From: Gymnopilus junonius
Taxonomy: Eukaryota; Basidiomycota; Agaricomycetes; Agaricales; Galerinaceae
Assembly: GCA_015501075.1 (NCBI GenBank)
Contig: JADNYJ010000193.1
Location: 1-64,000 of the forward strand
DNA: 64,000 nucleotides
Direction: 5' to 3'
Shown: piece by piece, positions 32,610 through 42,899 of the stretch
Numbering within the stretch: the first letter of the stretch is position 1
Layout: each line of letters starts with the position of its first letter
Position numbers and translations under genes: made by a program
The notes under the pieces: model-generated
The model's input: the letters and a program-made list of their open reading frames with translations, nothing else
Told to the model about the DNA's origin: nothing
The model's database searches: none

Positions 32610-32700
32610 TCTGTGGTCTAGTAGGTTGAGTACCTGCTGAGCTGCTCTCTGAGTCATATGATATGGCTGTCTATGAGGTCCTGAGTTCAGCCCCTGCTTG
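32610..32700 (+). other. tRNA-like module (A and B box), right arm
   Basis: The A-box-like TGGTCTAGTAGG (32614-32625) is followed 57 nt further on by a B-box-like GAGTTCAGCCC (32683-32693). CATTTTATTATTGC and TCAGGTGACT then follow, as they do downstream of the left module. It is related to, but clearly diverged from, the module at 31874-31951 and points away from it. Confidence 0.5.
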
Positions 32701-32879
32701 CAGCATTTTATTATTGCTTGCAAATTAAGTCAGGTGACTTGTTCTCAAGATCAGGTGGGCGACCTTGTCTCAGCCTGCTTAGAACTGCTCAGAAATGATT
32801 AGTATCTGTGGCTGAGTGTAAAGTACGGGAAGCAGGTGCTAGACACCAAGAGTCAGCGTGCGTTCAACATAGCAGTGAT

Positions 32880-34200
32880 AGATATTTATATGGCCAAATC
32901 CCGAGTGCTGTAGTAGCCAATACAGCCCCATCTGTGACCACTCAACATAGGCAGAATGCCTGATGCCAAAAATGGCAGGACCCTGTTCACACATGGCTTG
33001 AATTTGCATTTTTGATAGAAGAAAAACAGTATGAATCTAATTCAATTATGTTGATTATGCTGATTTACTCTGCTCAAGGATTGAAATCCAGGACTGCATG
33101 CGTTGATTAGGGTGCAATCCAAGAGAAGAAGATCAAGATAAAATTGAATAACTATGGCAAATGTTGGCCAACATGATGCCATGCTTGCGGGCCCTTCAGT
33201 CTACAGTAGGGGCTACTAAAAAACCTATTAGTGAGAATGGACCACCCATGATAGATTTAGGGTGGGGCTGCCTGGATGTCCCTTTGGTACCTGAGGAAGA
33301 TGAAGCATTGTATGATGACATTGGAGAACATCTGGCAGCTGGTGACAGTGACTTGCCAGCAAAAATAACCCTTGAGGGGTCCAAAATTGAAAGACAAATC
33401 CTTGTCCTCCTGTCCAATGGTAATGTCAATAACGATGAACAATTAGGCAGCATGGAGCTTGATATGTGTGAGAAGCAAGCAAAGATGGAGATCATTCAGA
33501 TTTGTGATATTATTGCTGACCTTTTTTTCCAGTATAAACATGTTATGAGGGGAGCTGTTAGATGCAGTTTGTGCAATAATGGACAGCACAGGGTCAAAGC
33601 CTTACATGAAGAGAGAACATTACATGCCTGCATGTATTCCCGATGCTGTCAAAAGTTGGAGAAGCTGAAATGTGGCCCCAAGATTTTGAATGTGCTCAAG
33701 GTTCTCTCTGAGGACCTCCAAGTTAGCACAGCTGTGTTGAATCCCAACCTTCCTGCTTCTTCTTCAATCAAACTGAGCTGGCTGTGGTAAGGTGGCTGGT
33801 GGTTGACACTGATGACTGGCAGCAGGGCTGACAGGATGCCTGACCAGTCCGATCCTGCCACTGTATCTGAATATGAGTTCATTGCATATATATAATCACA
33901 ACACACTCATTGAGAAATTGACCTGATCACATGCAGTTCAACAAGTGCATTTTTTGTGTGTTCATGCACAAAAGCAATGATGGCATGAAGAAAAGCTTAT
34001 TCTTGAACACAAAATGCAATGGATGGTCTGCTATTACATGTATAAATGCAACAGTTGGAAGGATGGGTTGGCTGAACCCAACATCAGCAACAGGGCCACA
34101 TCATATGCCCAGTGCCAGGCAGTGATGTGGGATTCGCTTATAGCCAGGGTCAATCAGATGTTCAAGGAAGGCACAGGAAATTATTTATCTCTGTTGTAAT
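32880..34200 (+). pseudogene. KDZ-family transposase C-terminal region (remnant 2)
   Basis: The long exon 33161-33790 (209 codons) reads through DVPLVPEEDEALYDDIGEHL, ILVLLSNGNVNNDEQLGSME, ICDIIADLFFQYKHVMRGAV and EDLQVSTAVLNPNLPASSSI, then KLSWLW. This is the usual C-terminal region of an Agaricomycete KDZ transposase. Frame-shifted continuation at 33930-34200 reads HEEKLILEHKMQWMVCYYMY and RATSYAQCQAVMWDSLIARV, equivalent to the EM.WT...YA.RQ..MW end. The main exon is open, but a stop at 33788-33790 and later frame changes show decay or unmodelled introns. No catalytic core precedes it. Confidence 0.65.
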
Positions 34201-34345
34201 GCTTACATAATTCAATATCACATTGATCAATCTGATAAGGTACATTTTCTCCTTCACCAACATGCAAGGTCATCAGCTAGTCACATTCAGTCCATTTTCT
34301 CTTCAGCCTAGGTCTCATTGGGAATTGCACCATGTTGTGCAATGG

Positions 34346-34851
34346 TGTATCAATTACTGTTAAGAACTGAATTGAGCAGAGGTAGGGACAGGGTGAGATC
34401 AGAGGAGGTCCATGTCAGAGCTGCATCAGAGTACATCGGTGTTGGAGTTGGTCTAAATGTAAATGTAGTTAAGATATAGGATTGAGACTTCAGCTTCAAC
34501 ATGTGTGTTGCACTCCATTGTCTGGACATTGTCTTGAATTTTGGAGTTGGATCAGAATGAGTGAGTGGAGTAGAGCATGGATTGATTAATGAACAATATA
34601 TGAACTAAGGTTCCTACTAATAATCTGAAGGTTTATATACTATAGGAGAAACTAAGCAGAGACCATACATGTACTAATGAGCAGCAGATGTGTAAGTTAC
34701 TCTGCATTTACTCAGAGTCATCTATCTACATGTAAGTAAGTATCTATGTGTTCCAAGACTTGTAGTATTGTGAGGATATCCTATATCCTATAGTCAGAGT
34801 TCAAAGGGTCGGAGATCAGAGTTGGTCAGAGGAGCATATATAACAATTACA
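34346..34851 (-). other. Candidate LTR next to gypsy gag
   Basis: Read on the minus strand it begins TGTAATTGTTATATATG and ends near GTAATTGATACA, so the ends are TGTA-like and TACA-like. A TATA box (AGTATATAAACC) lies at about 34640. It immediately follows the gag fragment, where a polypurine tract and 3' LTR would be expected if pol were deleted. No second copy or target duplication was found. Confidence 0.35.
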
Positions 34852-34899
34852 GAGAATCATGTTTTCACCCCATCTTGCTCCATATCACAACAGCGAAGA

Positions 34900-36405
34900 C
34901 TAAAGAGCAGAAGTGGATGCAGGTCTGCCTCTGAGAGGAACTTGTACATGAATATTAACTGTTGGCTTATCCTTGGAACCAGGTGGGTTCCCTTTCTTGT
35001 CAGACTTTACCATCTGTTTCTTCTTGCAATGTCTGCTTAAGTGACCTTTTTCATCCCACTCCCAACAGATAACTTCTGATAGATCACATTTCTGAGAGGA
35101 TCCAGAGCCCGACATGCTCTCAGACTTCTTGTCCTTATGGTCATCATGTTTATGCTCTGAACTCTTTTGACCATGACCTGAGCCATTCCTGTTGGAGAAG
35201 CAGCCACTATTATTATTGGATGAGTATGGCTTTCCATTTTTGTTGCTTCCACTAGACTGGCCTGACTGATTATTTTGTTGGGCTTTTTGCTGACTCACTT
35301 CAATTCAGTCAGCTATCTCATATCGAGTTGCAACTTGAATGACATCTTCCCAACTGTTCACCTCAGTGTCCAGTCCTTCTTTCCACAGTGCAGACTAGAG
35401 TTCTGGTCTCAAACTACTCCATAGCTTATCTATACATTGTCTTTTAGTGTAGCTGCCAACATTCCTAAGTTTAATGAGCAGTTCTGCAGCATATTCAGCT
35501 ACAGTAAGTTTTCCTTGAGTGAACTCATCAAGCTTTCTCTTCTGCTTGGCTCAGTAATCAGGTGGGAAATAGTAGTTGAACAACTCAATCAGAAATGTAT
35601 GAAGGCTATAATGATGAATCTCAAAGGAGATGATGCTACTGTACCATGTGTAGGCTTTGCCATCAAGGTAGCCTGCACACTTGAGAGCTTGGATGTCAGG
35701 AGGTAAGGCTGCTTTCTTGCAGAATCTCTTACATTGTGTGATAAACTTATAATACTTCATCATATCTGCTTTCCTACTATGCTTATCAGGGGGAGTGGGC
35801 ACCAAAAGCTTGTGATGAACAACCTCTGAAGATTGACCCCTCATCAGCAAACTCATAAAGGTACTGCCCAGTCCATCTTCATCAGATGATAGGTAGTCAT
35901 TGCTGTTGCCTCCAGCATCTATTTTCATTGATCAGAACAGCTTACCCAAAAGACTGTCCGGGTGTGTCTGGCTGCTAGGTTTGATTGCTCGAGCACAACT
36001 GGCTATAGTGCATTGCCCAAGTGCTTGAGTAATCAAGTTCTCAACATCCCTGGATATCAGGGTAGTCAATATCCAGTCCTGTCAGACAGGAATATTATTA
36101 ACCTCAATTGCCTTACCTTTGGCAAATTTTTCTGCAGCTGCCTTCTTTGCAGCTTGCTGGTGAAGTGCACATTGTACTTCAGGATCCAGTTCATTCTCAG
36201 GAATCTCAATGTTGCCCCAATTCAGCGGGTCAACACCTTTACCTTTGAAGGAAGAACCTTCTTCTGGTTCTGGACTCTCAGAATTCTCTGGAGCATTACT
36301 TTTCCTTTTGGCAGCTCTACCATGGCCATTGGTCTCTTGGGCTTGCTCAATAGCATCCAGATGAGCCAAAATCTTATTCAGTACATCTATGCTAGGGTTG
36401 CCTGA
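34900..36405 (-). pseudogene. Ty3/gypsy gag, decayed, without pol
   Basis: From 36405 downward on the minus strand: NPSIDVLNKILAHLDAIEQA, a Glu/Lys/Ala-rich linker, MKYYKFITQCKRFCKKAALP, LDGKAYTWYSSI, FLIELFNYYFPPDY, QKRKLDEFTQGKLTVAEYAA, then a Ser/Gly/Asn/Lys-rich spacer and a defective knuckle CWEWDEKGHLSRHC in which the second Cys is Trp. This is the normal order of an Agaricomycete gypsy gag. In-frame stops occur near 35547 and 35318. Protease and RT are absent, and a candidate LTR follows directly. The N-terminal end is cut by the hAT insertion at 36404. Confidence 0.75.
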
Positions 36406-36411
36406 GCTATC

Positions 36412-37444
36412 CAGTGTTGCAGCCTAAGGGGTTAATAACCCCCAGAAATTTATTTAGGGCTTAGGTCTTAGATCCAAGGGTTAATTAAGGCATTGACTGA
36501 AGGTATTAATTAAGGCTCCACCAGAAATGAGATATTACATCATGCCATGTATTCATCACCCGAACCTTCGAGCTCACCATCATCTGGTATGCCCTCTACA
36601 TCTGCCGCTTCATCTGCCATGAGCTCTATAAGCCTTTCCTCCTCTGTGTATGCCACCCTTCTCCTAGTGCACCTCATCTGCTCATCCTCCTCAGGTTCTT
36701 TTTGGCCTCCAAAAAGCAATTCAAGTGAATGAGATAGCCATTTGTTTTAGTTCCGGCCATAAGCACCATCTGCAAATGCATCGACATTCTCCCCATCACC
36801 GTTCAAGTCAGATTCCTGCTCTTTTTGTATCCATTTGTTCATCTCTTTCCTCCAGCCAGCCCGAGATCTCACTAATTGTGCCCTAGGTTGTCTGTTTTCA
36901 GTACCAATGGTGTCATCCTCAAGTAAATCAGCATATCGAGGAATGGAGAGAAGCTCCCCAATCCTCGAATTTTCATGGTTTTTGCACTTTGAGCACTCCT
37001 CAATCAATTATTATCATCAATGGCATCCAGAGCTTGTGTACATACCTTGAGTACCCAGGATTGTGACAAAAACTGCATTATCGCATTCTCATCAATCTCA
37101 ATAGGTAGATCTTTGGGTCACTTTCCCTCAATACACCCCATGCAGTGTGCTCGAAAATGTGACCCATTCTGCTTTTTTCCAGCTATGAAGTAGTTCCAAA
37201 TAGGGCTCTTGTCTTTACCCATTGTTGCTGTGTTGACAACGAGTGGTAAGGGATTGGCAGAGCATAGAATAAAAATTTGATTTATCAGTCACGCCATCAG
37301 TACCTCTCAGCCATCTATTTTTAGTCTCGTAGCCTTAAGGCTTAACTAAGGGTTAAATACGATGGTCCTCTATTCTAATCCTTAGTCTTAAGAGTCATTT
37401 AACCCTTAAACCTTATTAAGATTTAACCCTTCAGTACAACACTG
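36412..37444 (-). mobile_element. hAT derivative with N- and C-terminal coding ends but no core, 1033 bp
   Basis: Ends CAGTGTTG (36412-36419) and CAACACTG (37437-37444), flanked by a perfect 8-bp duplication GAGCTATC (36404-36411 and 37445-37452). The interior encodes, on the minus strand, the start of a hAT-like protein (GKDKSPIWNYFIAG, SHFRAHCMGCIEGK) joined almost directly to its tail (RSRAGWRKEMNKWIQ to DDGELEGSGDEYM). The hundreds of catalytic residues between are missing. It is a larger relative of 2933-3466 and sits inside gypsy gag. Confidence 0.85.
36540..37240 (-). pseudogene. Core-deleted hAT-type transposase
   Basis: The N-terminal part holds a BED-like zinc-binding segment (SHFRAHCMGC). 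Next comes a linker with IPRYADLLEDDTI, then RSRAGWRKEMNKWIQKEQES, then a frame change to LFGGQKEPEEDEQMRCTRRR and a tail ending EGSGDEYM. The tail aligns well with 3061-3273. Stops occur in the N-terminal part. It cannot encode an active transposase but may keep binding or termini for mobilisation in trans. Confidence 0.65.
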
Positions 37445-37895
37445 GAGCTATCAACACTGTGACTATGGTGCACGACTTTGGCACCTGCCATTAGGACCGC
37501 CGATTATCCTGGGAGAGCCCAGATACTGGTCTACCCAAGAACCATGGCCAAAGGCCATGGGAGCCAGATACTGCCCCTGCCAGCATCTACCCCTCACCAG
37601 TTTTGAGCACTTTTCACATAGATAAATAGTCAACCCCAAGATCGCTGCCATGGCCTATGTAGAATACTGTCCCCCCTTGGTATGTTGTGAGGCCCCTTGC
37701 CCCTGATGCCAGGTAGTAAGTTTCCTGATCAAGGATCTATGCCATCTTTCTGGCCTCTCCCATTCCATGCTTGCAAAGAATAATTGTTGCTTGATGAGAT
37801 GGCCTGCCCAGCAATGTCTCATTAGTGTACAAGCTTTGAAGCATGAATATTATTGTTTCTGAATACCTATTTCCTGTTCACTTACCTTTCTGTCC
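37445..37895. other. Short intergenic stretch
   Basis: Right-hand flank of the hAT insertion, expected to be the start of the gag gene or its leader. A minus-strand open stretch at 37463-37651 is rich in Gly and Trp but not recognised. Nothing else is supported. Confidence 0.4.
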
Positions 37896-38557
37896 TTGCT
37901 AGAAATGTCTACCAGTGATCCTCCTGCAGATCCTGCTCAGGAAGCACTGAACCTCTCATCTTGGATTGGCCAGGGAAAGAAATACAAAGATGTACCAGAC
38001 TTCATATCACAAGAGCTCTGCTATAGACTTCTCATTCCGGAGAATGAGATTATGGCATTACCTTCCAAAACTCTACCTATATCTCAATTGCTTGACAACA
38101 ACTTCTCACTGCAAACACAGTCTCTATATCTTACTATGCCAGAAAGCTGTTTTTCCAAAAAAGAGCCCAATACCACACTAGATTCTCTTCTCCAATGTCC
38201 TATCCCATCTCGGCAATTTGCTAGCCAGCTTTGCTCACTTTCAGGTCAAGCCCTACTTGATGGTAAACAGTCTGTCAAGGACTGGATGCGAAAGGATGTC
38301 TATCTTCTCCTGATGCAATAATCAACCTGGTCAACAACAGGTCATACTTGGACCTTGCACCAAACTTCTACCATAAAGTATTTGTGAAACTCACACAGGA
38401 GAAGAGCTCTTTAGTTGCAGCTGTCAAAAGTCTGACAGCTGTAAAGAGGAAGAAAAAGGGATGTGATGATGACAAAGGCATTTGGAGTAGAGTTTCACAT
38501 CAGATATGCATGAAAATGGTTGGAGAGAGTGAAAGAAATTTTTTTGTAAATTTTTAA
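37896..38557 (+). pseudogene. Hypothetical protein, frameshifted or with an unmodelled intron
   Basis: A 141-codon ORF (LNLSSWIGQGKKYKDVPDFI to KDWMRKDVYLL) ends at 38321. In another frame the text continues PDAIINLVNNRSYLDLAPNF then VKSLTAVKRKKKG to 38557. The join reads as one globular protein of about 210 residues. No family is recognised and there is no clear GT..AG intron at the join. Confidence 0.4.
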
Positions 38558-38725
38558 CAATTTTTACAATTTTTTTGGACCTAGATATGGAATCTACCTA
38601 AAAATGGGTGAAATTTTAGGTCGGGTATGAAATCCACCCCAAAACAGCAGCTCAAGCCCAAATTTTTGCCCCCCCCCTTTTTTCCCCAAAACAGCCAGTT
38701 TTGTATCTGAGTTCCCTCAGGATAA

Positions 38726-39082
38726 TCAGGGGTCCTCAGCTATTCCACCATAAATATCAGCCATACAGTCCTCCTGGCTGCACCTGATGTCACCATCACA
38801 CTGGTTGGATTGACTGTGCAAATTTTTACCTCCCAAGCTCACAGCACTGGGAGGATGCCTGACAGTTGGGTTAACCATCGAGCTCTGCCCAGAGTTGCCT
38901 CTTGCAGCAGATGAGCCTTGGTTAGGCTCAACATCAGGAGTGGAGGTGGTAGCCTTCCTACTTCTGGTAACAACCATCAGGGTTGCTGTTTTCTCAGCCT
39001 TCTTGAGAGCGGACATCCAGATGGTATTTTTCAGTAAAGCAAAAGGTTGGTGATGGCTTACCTGGATGCCTTGGGTGATCAA
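38726..39082 (-). CDS. Hypothetical Ser/Thr-rich ORF
   Basis: A 118-residue ORF with an internal Met leading VVTRSRKATTSTPDVEP, a style of N-terminus common in fungal gag or regulator proteins, followed by Ser/Asn/Gly-rich sequence. It lies downstream of the RecQ remnant on the same strand. It may be a retroelement gag start; there is no further evidence. Confidence 0.3.
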   Translation of the reverse strand: MITQGIQVSHHQPFALLKNTIWMSALKKAEKTATLMVVTRSRKATTSTPDVEPNQGSSAARGNSGQSSMVNPTVRHPPSAVSLGGKNLHSQSNQCDGDIRCSQEDCMADIYGGIAEDP

Positions 39083-39384
39083 GCCAAGGGGAATCCAAAG
39101 TGAAGATGTTGAGGGAGTAGAGGGTAGAGTAGAGTAGTCGAGAGTGAAGTGTCAACTGTCAAAGTATGTGATAGGGCACTATGCAACAAGTCCTGGCACA
39201 CTGAGAATGAGGAGACCTCTTTGGGGTTTCAAAGGCCTGAGTCACAAGGGGAATGTGATGGCCTCTGAAATTTGGTGGGAGGTCACCTCATTGGGTGACT
39301 TCCAGTATACCCCATAGTGTTCACTCTACTTTAAAATATCATAATAAAACCTGTACAGAAGTCTGAGGCCATACATGCAGGTTA

Positions 39385-40636
39385 GGTGGCCTGCTGTGAG
39401 GCAAAATATAGAATGGTCTTCGGAATGTTGCCAGCAGTTGTACCATCATTCATGACAGTTGGGAGGAGAGACAGAATGTCAAGAAAAAGCATTTTTGGGT
39501 CCGAATAAGGTTGAGTGATGTAGAACAGATTCGGGCAATCAGTTCCTATGCCAATCCCTCAGAAAGGTCAGTGACCATAGCCAAGAGTGTTTCAAATGAG
39601 GCTGAAGGTCCCCCGTCCTTGCAGTGGCAGTACAAGCAACAATAGGGACTTCATACCCTGTATAATTGCAAAGGTACTTAATTTGCGATAAAGCCACCAA
39701 AAGTCATCACTTCCCCACTCATAGATGCAATGGGCTTCATCAACAACTATGGCAGTCAGCTAGCTATGAAACCGTGAGTCCTTCCACAGCTTGTGAAAGC
39801 TCTCTGCAAGAGCCATCTCCATTGCATCTCCAGTAACATTAGACCATAGCTACAGTACTTCAGGCTTCCCTCCACAGATTTGCAGTCCTTGTGGTGTCTT
39901 CATTGATATATGGGCATGAATACCCTTCGCTGTAGTTTGCTGAGCCTGGGATTCAAGGTAAGCAGTAGCATAAGGTGACAGAATAACAGCTCACCTGGTC
40001 ATGTTCTAATGCCTTTAAGGGGCTGATAACAATGACCAGCTTCCCTCTCCCCTGAGAACCAGTAACTCTTTGAAGATAAGGCTCTTCCCATAGCCTGTTC
40101 CAGCACAGAAGATGCTTTCATAGCCCTGAAGTATCTGCCGGATTAGATGGATTTGCCATTCATTGGGCATGTAAGGAAGTTGTGATCTGGAGATAAGGGG
40201 GGCTGGGATCGATGTAAGGGAGAGATGTGGAGGTAGTTTCATCTTGATACCATGTAGGCAATGCGATACATTTGCTTTTCTTCATCAGAGAGTTAGGGAT
40301 GGGTTGGGAAGAGGGGCGGGCCTGGATGGCATCGACGGCAGGTTTTTTATCAATGGAGAGCATTCATGTTGAGCTGTAGGGGGTGACTGGTGTGTAAATG
40401 GCCCTCCACGATGCTTCGAAGGGGTGGTAGGTTGGGGGATTGAGGCGGGTGAGGTGGAGGCACTTGAGGTGACATTTGGAAGGGCTCATCCTGAGCTTTT
40501 GGACAAGGTCTGGCCTATTAAAACATAATATCAACCAATACATTGTATAATAGATGCACAACAAGGCCAGGCAATGCGATTTGAGAGGATGAGAAGTTGT
40601 AGATCTGAGGTGATGAAGGCAGAAAAGACAGGCCAA
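39385..40636 (-). pseudogene. RecQ-like DEAD/DEAH-box helicase remnant 1
   Basis: From 40636 down on the minus strand: KLRMSPSKCHLKCLHLTR and YTPVTPYSST (N-terminal leader), WQIHLIRQILQGYESIFC, motif I CAGTGYGKSLIF, then after frame changes motif II IVVDEAHCIYEWG (39724-39741 encodes DEAHCI), motif III VACTATAR (about 39606-39641), and PNLFYITQPYSDPK, then TILYFASQQA. These are the ordered motifs of the RecQ ATPase domain of a helicase family that is dispersed in many copies in Agaricomycete genomes. Frames change at least three times and the second RecA-like domain is lost after YFASQQA. Confidence 0.75.
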
Positions 40637-40739
40637 GATCCAAAGGAAGACGTGCGAATAAGGGCCTGTTCAGCAAGGCCAATAATATATTATGTATGTA
40701 CCAGTATATTTTATTTCTCCCACCAGGTGGAACCTTGGA

Positions 40740-41290
40740 GAAATTCTCTGATGTGATGAAGTTTGTAACTTCTTGACTAAAAAGGAAGCCCCCCCGCGAT
40801 TGCCGAATAGGCCCTAAAAAGATTAAAATTGAGAATAGAGCAACCCAAGGTCCAATTAAGGCATTAGTAAGATATCATGTTAAGCAAGTGAGAGGCCATG
40901 TCGTCAGAAATTGAAAACCATTCCCCTTGTTTTCGGCACTTGGGAGCAAGCCCCTCCTGCATAGGTACGGTACAAACAGGAAATTTCCCAAAACCGGATG
41001 GAGTAAATGGAAAACCTTTCTAATCCATTTTATTTACCATACAAACAAGAACCTCCACAGGATGGTGGCTTGCATCCTGGCTTAGAACGAACCTATGTTT
41101 CCACTAGTAATTGGTAATGATTCGACAAAGAATTATAAGATGACTGGTCGAGAGGCCATTTTGACCCAGAGAAGCTGGTTTCATACTGCAGACAAAACTA
41201 CCAGATGAGGAAAACAAAATACAGCCTAGGTTAAGTACTGATTACTACCTGATGGGTCATCGGAGATGTTGAAAATGCATGCCCTTTAGC
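40740..41290. other. Intergenic stretch
   Basis: No supported gene or repeat. It separates two minus-strand genes. Confidence 0.4.
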
Positions 41291-41304
41291 TGAGTAAGCA
41301 GAGG

Positions 41305-42860
41305 CTAGAGCGACTCATCAGATGCGGTGGTTGAGGTATGCACCTTGACAATTGCAGTCCCACCTGGTGAGTATCTCCCCTGACGAGGCAGTACAATCCT
41401 TGTTCTACTACGCCCATAGGAAGGTGGTTTAAAATCTGAAAGGTCCTCTTCCTCGTCAGTCTCTTCCTCATCAGTCTCTTCCTCGTCAGTCTCTTCCTCG
41501 TCGGTCTCCTCCCTGTCAGTCTCCTCCCCGTCGGGCTTGTGATCATCCTTGTCCTTGTCCTCATCCTCATCCTCGTCCTTGTCCTCATCGTTCTTGTCCC
41601 AGTCGCCCTCATCCCAGTCGCTCTCTTCCTTGCTGGTCTCGTACTCGCCAGCCTTGAGATCATCCTCGTCCTTATCGTCATCCTGGTCCTGGTCCACATC
41701 GTCCTCATCCTCATCCCCATCATCCTCGTCCACCTTGTCGTCATCCACATCGTCCTCGTCCACCTTGTCCTCATCCATCTCGTCTGTCAGATTATCAATC
41801 TGAGCATTTCGATCTCTGATATGAGATTTACCTGTATAACCGACACCCAGATGATATTGGTGATCAGTGATCAATAGCTTCAGAAGATAAGACAATTAAA
41901 TTTACTTGATTGTGGGTCAATTGGTTTGAAAGGAGTAGCCTCAAGAGAGTCGAAATGAATATCGCCGTTAGAGCCCTTGGAGAAAGGGATAGGAACGCTT
42001 GCAATTTTCAGAAGGAGACTTGCAGTCGTATCCCTTGAATCTTTTAGGCATCAGCGAATGGGAAGACGAAGGAGAAAATGATTTTGTACTGGTAATTTGA
42101 GAGTGTTTGTAGGCGGCAAGAGGAAGGGCAGCAGGTGCGATTTGGTTGAGCTCTATTTGTAAGACTTCAGTTGAATGAACGAGATGTTATGTGGTGAACA
42201 ATCACCTTGAAGGCCGCGACCCACATCTTGCTCCCGACACAAGTCGTAAAAAGCAGAGGTAGTAAGGCTTGATAGCGGAAACGATGACACAATTGTACCA
42301 TCTTTCGTCGAGTAGGAGAGGCTCCAGGGTTCTCGCGCTCGAAGCCAGTGCTTGTTCTTGAGACACTTGAGGACTAAGCCAGCTGGCCTACAAAACAGGT
42401 CACTGTCAATAAAAGGGGCATAGTCAAACAGAAAATACCACGCAATGTGAAAAGAACTTTGGGTCTCTGGAGTACGAAAGAACGACTGGGTACCATAGAT
42501 CACAGAACTGTTGGTGTCATCCAGGGCACCAAGAGGAAGCGGACTCAATCGCGAGATCATTGCAACCAGGAAATTGTGCCAGTGCAAGAAGCTGCAAAGA
42601 TATAGAGCAGGCAAAGCGACCTGCGATATGAATAGGGACGCTAAGGGTGTTGGCTAGGTCCGCAGATGGAGGAGTAGAAAGACAGCAGACATATGGATTC
42701 TTGACATTTCTGAAGACGAGGTTGTGGCAATTGGCGAGTTGTAAAAAACTGGGGCAAGAAATAGCAGAGAAAGGTATCGTCGAAAGTCCTCAGAATTCCT
42801 GGGGCAAGAAATCATCATTAGGAGAGGATTATATAGAGTTATGAGCAACAGGGTCAAATG
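41305..42860 (-). CDS. Multi-exon hypothetical gene with acidic repeat tail
   Basis: Likely exons on the minus strand: about 42860-42650 (start) and 42614-42153 (LCRPAGLVLKCLKNKHWLRA, TKDGTIVSSFPLSSLTTSAF). A short exon then reads DTTASLLLKIASVPIPFSKG and HFDSLEATPFKPIDPQS. A final exon to the stop at 41305 starts GKSHIRDRNAQIDNLTDEM and contains about 80 residues of Asp/Glu/Lys repeats, then YGRSRTRIVLPRQGRYSPGG. The intron before the last exon fits GTAAAT..TACAG (about 41906-41832). The gene is CpG-rich and has few disablements, so it may be a functional host gene. Acidic tails of this sort are common in chromatin and nucleolar proteins, but no domain supports a role. Confidence 0.55.
41430..41790. 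repeat. Coding minisatellite of Asp/Glu codons
   Basis: Imperfect tandem repeats of 12-15 bp on the plus strand (CGTCAGTCTCTTCCTC at 41450-41520, then CATCCTCGTCCTTGTC types) translate on the minus strand as ETDEE and DEDKD repeats. They lie in the last exon of the gene at 41305-42860. Other frames give spurious Arg/Thr- or Leu/Val-rich ORFs. Confidence 0.8.
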
Positions 42861-42899
42861 ATCTTTGAGAATCGGGAATCATGGCAAATCTACCCTCGA

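Larger units (their letters stand above)
30176..32821. mobile_element. Composite inverted-repeat element with diverged termini (TTACACT ends)
   Basis: The left end TTACACTGCCTCATGTATAC (30176) and the right end (reverse complement of 32780-32821) TTTACACTCAGCCACAGATA share the order TTACACT, GCC.CA, then (C/G)AGAACYRCTCAGAAAT-type repeats. It abuts the end of the hAT pseudogene on the left. It contains a TA-flanked element (30369-31761) and two tRNA-like modules. No clear target duplication was found, so the outer boundaries are inferred. Confidence 0.45.

Noticed and set aside
31874..32700. Functional tRNA genes
   Set aside because: A and B boxes are present but the acceptor and T stems do not pair, and no anticodon arm is convincing.
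30160..32840. Target duplication of the TTACACT element
   Set aside because: Flanks CGAGGTC and GTACGGG do not match convincingly, so the element boundaries remain inferred.
37437..37460. A second CAACACTG just right of the hAT element as an alternative terminus
   Set aside because: The copy at 37453-37459 lies beyond the perfect GAGCTATC duplication and lacks a second duplication. It is probably coincidental target sequence.
41286..41877. Arg/Thr-rich (41286-41774, minus) and Val/Leu-rich (41539-41877, plus) ORFs
   Set aside because: Shadows of the Asp/Glu codon repeat. The acidic frame continues into non-repetitive exons on both sides, so it is the real one.
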